A stretch of 64,000 bases of DNA from Bacillota bacterium (GTDB lineage Bacteria > Bacillota_I > Bacilli_A > Izemoplasmatales > Hujiaoplasmataceae), in the NCBI GenBank assembly GCA_018816905.1, contig JAHIVB010000004.1, positions 1 through 64,000 on the forward strand, in the 5' to 3' direction. Both the position numbers and the translations under genes were made by a program. This document shows, piece by piece, positions 43,484 through 50,773 of this stretch (its first letter is position 1; each line of letters starts with the position of its first letter). The notes beneath the pieces are model-generated. The model saw only the letters and a program-made list of their open reading frames with translations. It had not been told where the DNA came from and made no database searches.

Positions 43484-44017
43484 TTGCTCGATTTAATCCA
43501 AATAGGCAAAAAACTAACTGAACTAAGACAAACAAAAGAATTCACGCAAGATGACTTGGCTGAAACGATGTATGTGTCTCATCAGGCAGTATCAAAGTGG
43601 GAACGAGGTTTAGCGCTACCTTCAATCGACAATCTTTGTTATTTGATGGACCTATATTCGGTCAGTTTGGAAGAATTACTTTGTCTTGATGTGAAGATTG
43701 AAACCGATAGTCTAGATGATTTGTTTCATAATCATCAACGTGAATTTATCATCCACGAGGTTGTGTTGAACCGAGTAGAGAAGTTGAAACTGACAGATAT
43801 CATTCACAAACTATCAGAAAGCGAGAGAAAGTACGCCTTGTATTTGTTAATGGATCACAACTTAGAAATCAGTGAGATTCTATGGCCAAGATTATCACTT
43901 GAAGAAAGGCAATTGATCATTCACAAACACTTAGATGGGAACTATCTATGCAATCTAAAATCGTTATGGCATTTGATGACCTACAACGAAATCAAAAAAC
44001 TAAAGGAGAAGAAATAA
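43484..44017 (+). CDS. XRE-family transcriptional regulator
   Basis: The 177-residue product has a helix-turn-helix of the Cro/C1 type at residues about 6-60: IGKKLTELRQTKEFTQDDLAETMYVSHQAVSKWERG in pieces, then PSIDNLCYLMDLYSVSLEELL. The C-terminal 110 residues form a helical domain with no recognised family (KLTDIIHKLSESERKYALYLL), perhaps for sensing or dimerisation. The TTG follows CAGGTGAT. The next gene starts one base after the stop region, so the two form an operon, with the partner a likely effector or target. Confidence 0.78.
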   Translation: MLDLIQIGKKLTELRQTKEFTQDDLAETMYVSHQAVSKWERGLALPSIDNLCYLMDLYSVSLEELLCLDVKIETDSLDDLFHNHQREFIIHEVVLNRVEKLKLTDIIHKLSESERKYALYLLMDHNLEISEILWPRLSLEERQLIIHKHLDGNYLCNLKSLWHLMTYNEIKKLKEKK

Positions 44018-44018
44018 T

Positions 44019-44378
44019 ATGAAATTAATCCATATGTTACCATTTTTAGAAGACGAAGAAAAAAAAGAACTTGTTGACTCCATCTTGAACAATGAAATTG
44101 ATAAAGAAAAGCTATGTACTGTAACTTTATTGCCATTCATAGAAGCTGAGGATGTTAATAGACTTTTCAAAGCCGCATTGGAAAAAAAGATTGATGTGAA
44201 CCCTGCCTCATTTCTTCCATTTGTAAAAGATTCGACCATCAATGAATTGATTGAACGGATTAACGCAGGTGAAGACGTCGGAATCTCGGTGGATACTTTG
44301 ATTCCATTCTTGGAATCAGATCAAGTAAAATCGATATTCAAGACCGCTTTACAAGATGCAAAGAAAAAAGCAGAATAA
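44019..44378 (+). CDS. Small LPF-repeat protein paired with the XRE regulator
   Basis: The 119-residue product is built from four consecutive repeats of about 30 residues. Each begins with L-(L/I)-P-F-(L/I/V)-(E/K) and continues with an amphipathic helix: MLPFLEDEEKKELVDSIL, LLPFIEAEDVNRLFKAAL, FLPFVKDSTINELIERI and LIPFLESDQVKSIFKTAL. Between repeats comes a short segment such as NNEIDKEK or EKKIDVNP. There is no signal peptide or membrane segment. AAAGGAGAAG precedes the ATG. I do not recognise the family; an alpha-solenoid or a protein-binding partner of the regulator is possible. Confidence 0.7.
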   Translation: MKLIHMLPFLEDEEKKELVDSILNNEIDKEKLCTVTLLPFIEAEDVNRLFKAALEKKIDVNPASFLPFVKDSTINELIERINAGEDVGISVDTLIPFLESDQVKSIFKTALQDAKKKAE

Positions 44379-44384
44379 ATAAAT

Positions 44385-44420
44385 AAGACAGTTCCTTTCA
44401 TCGGAACTGTCTTTTTTTTT
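44385..44420. terminator. Bidirectional terminator
   Basis: Perfect 11-bp stem AAGACAGTTCC / GGAACTGTCTT with loop TTTCATC, with T runs on both strands. It reaches the stop of the minus-strand permease gene. Confidence 0.87.
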
Positions 44421-45303
44421 ACTCAGCAGATTCGTTTGTTATAGGCTCTTTTTTCACTAGTTTTCGAGATCTGATTTTTTTGATGAATGAGATTGCCATC
44501 AAGAGGATAACATTAATACTGACGATAGCTGCACCACTCGGAATTGTGAATGAATAAGCCATCCAAAGTCCAAAGAACACACTCAATTCTGAAAATACGA
44601 TAGCAATTATTGTAGTGGATTTGTACGACCATCCAACCTTCATAGCTGCCGCGACAGGAATAATCATCATCGAGGATATCAACAAAACTCCAACGGACTC
44701 GAGCAAAACACTGACAACAATACTTAACATAATCATAAATAGAAACTGGAACAAGCCTACATTGACTCCAAGCATTTTAGCATTGGATTCTTCAAAACTG
44801 ACCGCTACTATTTGTTTTCCAAAGATAATAAACAAGGCGAAAACAATGACTGCGGTTATTAAAATCAAGATGACGTAATAATTGGTTATCGTCAAGATTG
44901 ATCCAAATAGATAATTATACAAGGATCCGGTTTTCTTAGACAATGAGAAAAATATTGCACTCAATGCAGCACCGATGGAAATAACGATGACCATTGAAAT
45001 TTCTTTATAGTTTTTATAAGACCTTCGGAACAATTCTACCAATAATCCTCCGACAACGGAGAAAAGAATTCCAAGGTATAACGGCCTTTCAAAGAAAATA
45101 GAAATTCCAAGAGTTGATAAGAACAAACTGACACTGATACCTACCAAGGAAAAGTGTCCAAGCGTATCTGCGATGAATGATAATCTACGGATTACAACGA
45201 TGGAACCAATGACTGGCGCAAGAACGCCGAGGATTAGACCCGCAAGTAATGCTCTAAGCATAAAATCTTGTTGAAACAAGTCTGTAAAGAAGGATAAGAC
45301 CAT
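44419..45303 (-). CDS. Metal ABC transporter permease (ZnuB/MntB type)
   Basis: The 294-residue product is an ABC-3 permease with eight or nine membrane segments. Typical parts are VIGSIVVIRRLSFIADTLGHFSLVG near residue 30-55, EESNAKMLGVNVG near 170 and SVGVLLISSMMIIPVAAA near 205, the last bearing the conserved P in the channel. It imports Zn2+, Mn2+ or Fe2+. The ATG shares a base with the stop of the ATPase gene. No solute-binding protein gene (znuA/mntA) is next to it. Confidence 0.87.
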   Translation of the reverse strand: MVLSFFTDLFQQDFMLRALLAGLILGVLAPVIGSIVVIRRLSFIADTLGHFSLVGISVSLFLSTLGISIFFERPLYLGILFSVVGGLLVELFRRSYKNYKEISMVIVISIGAALSAIFFSLSKKTGSLYNYLFGSILTITNYYVILILITAVIVFALFIIFGKQIVAVSFEESNAKMLGVNVGLFQFLFMIMLSIVVSVLLESVGVLLISSMMIIPVAAAMKVGWSYKSTTIIAIVFSELSVFFGLWMAYSFTIPSGAAIVSINVILLMAISFIKKIRSRKLVKKEPITNESAE

Positions 45304-45974
45304 TAGAAGTCCACCTCCGATAAATCACAACGATCCCTAGTTTGGAATGTGTTTGTTCCGTCTGAAAACATCGTAAGGACGTGTGAATAATTAAGATGAC
45401 CTAGCGATTCATTGTGTGTCACCAATATGATTGTAACGCCTTGAAGATTTAATTGATTGACTGCTTTGAAAAAATATTCAGTTGATAGTTTGTCAATCGA
45501 AGCAGTGGGTTCATCAAGAATAAGAAGCTTGGGATCGTTGAGCATGCTTCTAGCGATAAAAGTTCTTTGCAGTTCACCACCAGAAAGATTGTTAATGTTT
45601 TGATTCAACAGTTCGAGGATTCCCATTTGATCCAATGCTTTCAGTCTGTTTGATTGACTTGTTTTTCTGAGACTGGATACAGACAAAAATTCATTTACAG
45701 TGATTGGAAATTCGTAATTGAAATCTTCGAATTTTTGACTCACATATCCTAAGCAGGTCCACTCTTTAAAATAATTAATGTCTTGATGGTCGTAAAAAAT
45801 CATCCCGTTTTTAACGGGATTCATACCAAGTAAACATTTAATAAATGTGGATTTTCCGGTTCCGTTCTTACCGCGAATGACAAGATAGTCTCCGCTTGAC
45901 AAACTGAGCGATAAACTATCGATTACCGTTCTATGTCCGTAAGAAAAGGATAGATTGTGCACATCAATTTGCAT
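45303..45974 (-). CDS. Metal ABC transporter ATPase (ZnuC/MntB type)
   Basis: The 223-residue product has Walker A VIRGKNGTGKSTF near residue 33-45, the Q-loop YVSQKF, the signature LSGGELQRTFIARSML, Walker B LLILDEPTASID and the switch His in VTHN. It drives the ABC-3 permease encoded next. The ATG at 45974 follows GGTGATGG. It diverges from tmk; the gap between them holds a perfect palindrome at 46040-46053 that could be a metal-responsive operator. Confidence 0.87.
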   Translation of the reverse strand: MQIDVHNLSFSYGHRTVIDSLSLSLSSGDYLVIRGKNGTGKSTFIKCLLGMNPVKNGMIFYDHQDINYFKEWTCLGYVSQKFEDFNYEFPITVNEFLSVSSLRKTSQSNRLKALDQMGILELLNQNINNLSGGELQRTFIARSMLNDPKLLILDEPTASIDKLSTEYFFKAVNQLNLQGVTIILVTHNESLGHLNYSHVLTMFSDGTNTFQTRDRCDLSEVDF

Positions 45975-46034
45975 ACCATCACCATGCCTTCTTATTTATT
46001 GTATCATATTCGAAGAGGTAGATAAAATAATATA

Positions 46035-46063
46035 TTTAAAAATCGGCCGATTTATGAGATAAT
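46035..46063 (+). promoter_or_regulatory. Promoter of the tmk operon with a palindrome in the spacer
   Basis: TTTAAA (46035-46040), a 17-base spacer, then TG-A-GATAAT (46058-46063). The spacer contains the perfect 14-base palindrome AAATCGGCCGATTT (46040-46053), a position suited to a repressor. Confidence 0.5.
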
Positions 46064-46085
46064 AGAATGTAAAGCAGGTGAAAAT

Positions 46086-46709
46086 GTGAAAGGTCTTTTT
46101 ATTTCATTTGAAGGAACGGAAGGTTCTGGAAAAACTTCAATCATCAAAGAAGTTGAAAAACACTTTTTAAATAAAGGGCTTCAAGTTTTAACGACCAGAG
46201 AGCCCGGCGGAATTCGCATCTCTGAGAAAATCAGAGATATTTTGCTCGATAAAGATCATCTTGAAATGGATGCAAGAACCGAAGCGTTATTATTTGCGGC
46301 ATCGAGGAGACAACACTTGGTTGAAAAGATCAGACCTGCTCTCAATCACGGTAAATTGATTCTCTGCGACCGTTTTGTCGACAGTTCCTTAGTGTATCAG
46401 GGGATTGCTCGAAAGCTCGGTATAGACGAGGTAATGCAAATCAATCAGTTTGCAATTGAAAACACTTTTCCTGAATTGACGATTTTCGTCGATGTACGCC
46501 CTGAAGTCGGACTCAAAAGAGTATTCGATACCTTAAATCGAGAGGTCAATCGATTGGATTTGGAAAAACTCGAGTTTCATAAAATGATTTACCAAGGATA
46601 TATGGATTTGATTTCAAAGTATCCTGATAGAATTAGACGAATTGATGGAGAAAGATCGATAGATGATGTTAGCAAGGAAGCAATCGCTTTGATTGAGTCC
46701 TTGATTTAG
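46086..46709 (+). CDS. tmk: Thymidylate kinase
   Basis: The 207-residue enzyme phosphorylates dTMP to dTDP. The P-loop FEGTEGSGKTS is at residues 7-17, then TREPGG near 38, DRFVDSSLVYQG near 92, and a LID region with FDTLNREVNRLD near 140. The start is GTG behind CAGGTGAAA. It leads a replication and RNA-modification cluster (tmk-holB-ricT-trmN6-rsmI) matching the order near the origin in Bacillota, with the usual yaaQ/yaaR genes missing. Confidence 0.95.
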   Translation: MKGLFISFEGTEGSGKTSIIKEVEKHFLNKGLQVLTTREPGGIRISEKIRDILLDKDHLEMDARTEALLFAASRRQHLVEKIRPALNHGKLILCDRFVDSSLVYQGIARKLGIDEVMQINQFAIENTFPELTIFVDVRPEVGLKRVFDTLNREVNRLDLEKLEFHKMIYQGYMDLISKYPDRIRRIDGERSIDDVSKEAIALIESLI

Positions 46710-46720
46710 GTGGTGTTCAT

Positions 46721-47755
46721 ATGAACAATACAACTTTTGAATCACTATCCACCTATCAAAGTCATGTGGCAAGAATACTACAAAACAGTTTTAAATACAA
46801 TAAACTTGCACATGCCTATATCTTTGAAGGACCGAAAGGTACTAAGAGGTTTGATACCGCAGTTTTCTTTGCAAAAGCATTACTTTGCAGTTCACCCGAT
46901 GCCGACCACAATCCATGTGGTATTTGCCATAACTGCAAAAGAATAGATCATGATACCCATCCCAATGTGTTTATTGTTACTCGAGATGGCGAGCAAATCA
47001 AAAAGAAACAGATGAAAGATTTGATTAATGAATTTTCCAAAGCATCTGTTGAGAATGGTCCTCGAGTTTATATTATCGACGAAGCAGAACGTTTAAATCA
47101 AGAAAGCGCAAATACGCTGTTGAAAACAATGGAAGAACCCGGAGCGGATATTTACCAAATTATGGTAACTGATCAAATCAACTCTTTGTTAAAGACCATC
47201 GTTTCTAGAGCCCAGGTGATTCATTTTAAACCAATTGATAAAGATTTGATTCAAGCGGACCTTTTGAAAAATAAAGTACCAACTCTTTTTGCACAGGCCA
47301 TTCCCGAATATACGAACAACTATGATGAGGCTACACAGATTTCGAAGGATCAGGATTTATTGGATCTAATCACGTTTGTGAAGGATACTTTCGATTCCTT
47401 TGCAAATAAATCAGGTTCTGCAATCCTTGATTTCAAAGAGAAGAAAGATACATTCATCAAAGACTCGACTCGAGTCGATTTTGTCTTATCCATGATGATT
47501 CTGTTTCAAAAAGACGTCATGACTTACAAACTAAGACATTTGGACCAAATCATTTTTAAAGACCAAGAGGACATTTTCAAGAAACTATCTACAAGAATGT
47601 CACAAAAATGGATAGAAGACATTCTAGACATGATGCTAGGTTTAAAACTTAGACTAAAGTATAATATCAATGTCCAATTTGCATTTGACAAATTGTTACT
47701 AACACTGGAAAGAGGTTATTACTATGGCTTATCAAGTCGCACTAATCCAATTTGA
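46721..47755 (+). CDS. holB: DNA polymerase III subunit delta'
   Basis: The 344-residue clamp-loader subunit has a degenerate P-loop (FEGPKGTKRFDTA, lacking the GKT), which is normal for delta', a zinc module with four cysteines (CSSP...CGICHNC near residues 56-75), and VYIIDEAERLNQESANTLLKTMEEP near 110-130. It opens the sliding clamp together with delta and tau/gamma. ATG follows AGGTGGTG. The ricT gene begins inside its 3' end. Confidence 0.93.
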   Translation: MNNTTFESLSTYQSHVARILQNSFKYNKLAHAYIFEGPKGTKRFDTAVFFAKALLCSSPDADHNPCGICHNCKRIDHDTHPNVFIVTRDGEQIKKKQMKDLINEFSKASVENGPRVYIIDEAERLNQESANTLLKTMEEPGADIYQIMVTDQINSLLKTIVSRAQVIHFKPIDKDLIQADLLKNKVPTLFAQAIPEYTNNYDEATQISKDQDLLDLITFVKDTFDSFANKSGSAILDFKEKKDTFIKDSTRVDFVLSMMILFQKDVMTYKLRHLDQIIFKDQEDIFKKLSTRMSQKWIEDILDMMLGLKLRLKYNINVQFAFDKLLLTLERGYYYGLSSRTNPI

Positions 47756-48584
47756 AAAATTGGGAAAAAAATATCATTTCGACTACAATCAATTGCCTAT
47801 CAAAAAAGGGGATAAAGTTGTTGTCGAAACCATCCGAGGAATTGAGTTGGGATTTGTTGTCTCCGACCTTCTTGAAATCGAAGAAAAGGACTTGGTTTCT
47901 CCACTAAAACCAATCTTAAGAATTGCAACGGATGAAGATATTCGAATGTATGAAGAGAATATTTTAAGTGAAGTAAGGGTTATGGAGAGAACTTCAAGCC
48001 TTGTCAAACAAAACAAACTTGAGATGAAACTATTAAACTGCGAATTCACACTAGACCGATCGAAATTGATTATATATTTTAACGCAGAAGGAAGAGTGGA
48101 TTTCCGAGAATTGGTTAAAGATTTGGCTACCGAGTTTCACTTGAGAATCGAGCTTAGACAAGTTGGAGCTAGAGATGGAGCTAAAGTATTGGGTGGAATC
48201 GGTCCGTGTGGTTATTTGACTTGCTGCACTACTTTCTTAGGTGAATTTCAACCTGTTTCCATCAAAATGGCAAAGAATCAAAATTTATCACTAAATCCAT
48301 CAAACATTTCAGGGCTTTGCGGAAAACTTCTTTGTTGTATTAACTATGAAGATGAAGCATACAAACAATACAGAAAAGAGCTTCCAAAGAAGGATTCGTA
48401 TGTTACAACTCCTGAAGGAAGAGCAAGAGTCACACAAGTTAATTTCTTGACACAAATTGTAAAAGTGGATCATGAAAGTGGTGGCTCTGCATTTTATCAC
48501 GTATCAGAAATTCAGTTCAAACAAAAAGCTACAGAAGAGGAACTGGATTCTAACGGACACGATTTAAAAGACTTGGAAGAATAG
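47724..48584 (+). CDS. ricT: PSP1-domain iron-sulfur protein RicT (YaaT)
   Basis: The 286-residue product matches YaaT. It has IRGIELGFVVSDLLE in the first part and the Cys-rich PSP1 core GPCGYLTCCTTFLGEFQPVSIKMAKNQ, then SGLCGKLLCCINYE near residues 200-215. In B. subtilis RicT acts with RicA and RicF to support RNase Y and mRNA maturation, binding [4Fe-4S] clusters. It overlaps holB by 32 bases with its own AGAGGT. Confidence 0.93.
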   Translation: MAYQVALIQFEKLGKKYHFDYNQLPIKKGDKVVVETIRGIELGFVVSDLLEIEEKDLVSPLKPILRIATDEDIRMYEENILSEVRVMERTSSLVKQNKLEMKLLNCEFTLDRSKLIIYFNAEGRVDFRELVKDLATEFHLRIELRQVGARDGAKVLGGIGPCGYLTCCTTFLGEFQPVSIKMAKNQNLSLNPSNISGLCGKLLCCINYEDEAYKQYRKELPKKDSYVTTPEGRARVTQVNFLTQIVKVDHESGGSAFYHVSEIQFKQKATEEELDSNGHDLKDLEE

Positions 48585-48590
48585 TGTTTT

Positions 48591-49328
48591 ATGGAAAGAG
48601 AACTTCATGATTTGATGGCTTATGAAGGCCTGAAAATCTATCAAAACAAGAAACTCTTATCATTTTCCATCGATTCGATTCTTCTTGCACATTTTGTGAA
48701 TACAACACCGAGAGTTCGGAATATCCTTGATTTTGGAACCGGATTCGCTCCAATTCCGCTGTTTCTTACTTTAAAGACTAAAGCACAAATTACTGGAATT
48801 GACATTCAAGAACAAGCGTGTGAATACGCGATGGACTCTGTAAGATATAATCATTTGGAAAATCAAATCAACATCCTTTGTCAAGATATCAAAAATGCTC
48901 ACGAGGTATTCAAAGACAGTTCATTTGACATCATTACATGTAATCCCCCTTTTTTCAAAGCGGGTGACGTCAAAGTATTCAATCAAGTTCAAGATCGAAC
49001 AAACGCGAGACACGAAACCACATTAAAGTTGGAAGACATGATTCTTGAAGCGAAGAGGCTACTTTCTACAAACGGCTCTCTCGTCTTCATTCACCGAGTT
49101 GATCGACTTGAAGAAATTATTATTTTGCTAAACAAGCATCGTTTCCACTTGAAGCGAATGCAATATGTTTATCCAAAAAAAGGAAAGAAAGCATTGATGG
49201 TATTAATTGATGCGAAATCCAATTCACAAACTGGTAGTATGGAACTTCTAGAACCGCTCTTTATTTACAATGAAGACGGCTCTTATACTTCAGAAGTGCA
49301 GGAAATATTTAATTACAAAAGGGGATGA
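48591..49328 (+). CDS. tRNA1(Val) (adenine-N6)-methyltransferase family protein
   Basis: The 245-residue product is a class I SAM-dependent methyltransferase like YabB/TrmN6. The glycine motif ILDFGTGFAPIPLFL near residue 44 binds SAM, and the N6-adenine motif NPPFF near 117 is present, followed by NARHETTLKLEDMI. It probably methylates A37 of tRNA-Val. It lies between ricT and rsmI, as in the B. subtilis yaaT-yabB-yabC order. Confidence 0.87.
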   Translation: MERELHDLMAYEGLKIYQNKKLLSFSIDSILLAHFVNTTPRVRNILDFGTGFAPIPLFLTLKTKAQITGIDIQEQACEYAMDSVRYNHLENQINILCQDIKNAHEVFKDSSFDIITCNPPFFKAGDVKVFNQVQDRTNARHETTLKLEDMILEAKRLLSTNGSLVFIHRVDRLEEIIILLNKHRFHLKRMQYVYPKKGKKALMVLIDAKSNSQTGSMELLEPLFIYNEDGSYTSEVQEIFNYKRG

Positions 49329-49333
49329 TTCCT

Positions 49334-50194
49334 TTGTTAAGACAGAAAAGTTTCACTCAGGAATTGCCGACATTATATTTGGTTCCGACACCGATTGGAA
49401 ATCTGGAAGACATGACTTTACGCAGTATCAGAATATTGAAAGAATCTAAAGTCATTTTTGCTGAAGATACCAGAGTCAGTCAAAAACTATTATCTCATTA
49501 TCAAATCTCAGGACCGTTGAAAAGCTATCATGAGCATAACAAGCATGAAGCATCGGATGAAATTCTTACCCTGTTAAAAGAAGGCAATACCGTCGCTTTG
49601 ATTAGCGACGCAGGAATGCCTTTGCTTAGCGATCCCGGATTTGAAATCGTAAAAAGGGCAAGAGAACAAGGGTTTCATGTCGTTGCCTTACCGGGAGCCA
49701 ATGCCGTTCTTACTGGATTGGTCACTTCAGGAATTCAAGTTTTACCCTTCACTTTTCTTGGGTTTCTTGATCCCAAGAAAACCAAGAGGTTAAAAGAACT
49801 TGAAGATTTGAAATACAGAAAAGAGACTCTTGTATTCTATGAAGCGCCACACAGACTCAAAGAACTTTTAGAAGATATGTATACGATTTTTGGCAACCGA
49901 GTGATTTCCATTACCAGAGAATTGACAAAAACATTTGAAGAAATTATCCACGGACCGATTTCCGAATGCATGACTCTAGAACCCCTTAAAGGAGAAATGG
50001 TTATCGTCGTATCTGGAAATCAAGAGACTGAATTCAATCATTCCCATCTCTCAATTGTAGATCAAGTGGATTTTTTCATTAAAGATGGACTTACAAAAAC
50101 GGAAGCCATGAAGAGGGTCTCAGCTTTAACCGGACTTCCAAAAAACAAAATATATCAAGATTATTTACAAACCAATATAAACCCAAAAAAATAA
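49334..50194 (+). CDS. rsmI: 16S rRNA (cytidine-1402-2'-O)-methyltransferase
   Basis: The roughly 286-residue enzyme has the RsmI start TLYLVPTPIGNLEDMTLRSI, then IFAEDTRVSQKLLSHY, LISDAGMPLLSDPGF and LVFYEAPHRLKELL, and the C-terminal HemeN-like helix KTEAMKRVSALTGLPKNKIYQ. It methylates C1402 in the decoding centre. The TTG at 49334 is preferred over ATG 49325 because AAAAGGGG lies directly against the ATG. Either start keeps the whole domain. Confidence 0.93.
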   Translation: MLRQKSFTQELPTLYLVPTPIGNLEDMTLRSIRILKESKVIFAEDTRVSQKLLSHYQISGPLKSYHEHNKHEASDEILTLLKEGNTVALISDAGMPLLSDPGFEIVKRAREQGFHVVALPGANAVLTGLVTSGIQVLPFTFLGFLDPKKTKRLKELEDLKYRKETLVFYEAPHRLKELLEDMYTIFGNRVISITRELTKTFEEIIHGPISECMTLEPLKGEMVIVVSGNQETEFNHSHLSIVDQVDFFIKDGLTKTEAMKRVSALTGLPKNKIYQDYLQTNINPKK

Positions 50195-50215
50195 TTATAA
50201 GTGAGGTGAATGTTC

Positions 50216-50764
50216 ATGAAAATTGCTTGCTTATTATCCGATGGTTTCGAAGATATCGAAGCGCTCGGAACCGTTGCCCTTCTAAGAAGAGCGGGTATTA
50301 TATGCGAATTCGTCAGTGTCTTCAACAACAAAACCGTGAAGGGTTCCTATGGAACCGAAGTCATTCCTGAAGTATTGATGAAAAAAATCAATACGAACGA
50401 TTATGATGGAATCTTCATTCCTGGAGGAAAACACGCCAAAGTGTTACGAGAAACAAAATCGGTTTTGGACTTGGTCACAACGTTCCACTCTCAAAACAAA
50501 TGGTTGATGGCTATCTGCGCAGGTCCGACAGTATTCGGTGTGCTAGGATTTCTTGATGGAGTCAATTACACTTCTTTTCCATCTACCGAAGTACATATGC
50601 CCCGAGGCATCAGACAAAAGCAAAAAGCCGTCAGAGATGGAAGAATCATTACCGGTATTGGAGCTGGTGCGGTGTATGAATTTGCATTTGAAATCATCTC
50701 TGCTTTATTAGGTGATGCTGTTAAACTTCAAGTTATCAAAGTAACACAATACATGATTAATTAA
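50216..50764 (+). CDS. DJ-1/PfpI family protein
   Basis: The 182-residue product has the DJ-1 fold motifs: LLSDGFEDIEALG at the start with the conserved Glu, YDGIFIPGGKHAKVLRE near residue 65, and the nucleophile elbow AICAGPTVFG with Cys near 100. Homologues act as deglycases or redox chaperones. The ATG at 50216 is better spaced from GAGGTG (50203-50208) than the ATG at 50210. It sits between rsmI and metG, where this gene is not usual. Confidence 0.88.
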   Translation: MKIACLLSDGFEDIEALGTVALLRRAGIICEFVSVFNNKTVKGSYGTEVIPEVLMKKINTNDYDGIFIPGGKHAKVLRETKSVLDLVTTFHSQNKWLMAICAGPTVFGVLGFLDGVNYTSFPSTEVHMPRGIRQKQKAVRDGRIITGIGAGAVYEFAFEIISALLGDAVKLQVIKVTQYMIN

Positions 50765-50773
50765 GAGGAACTT

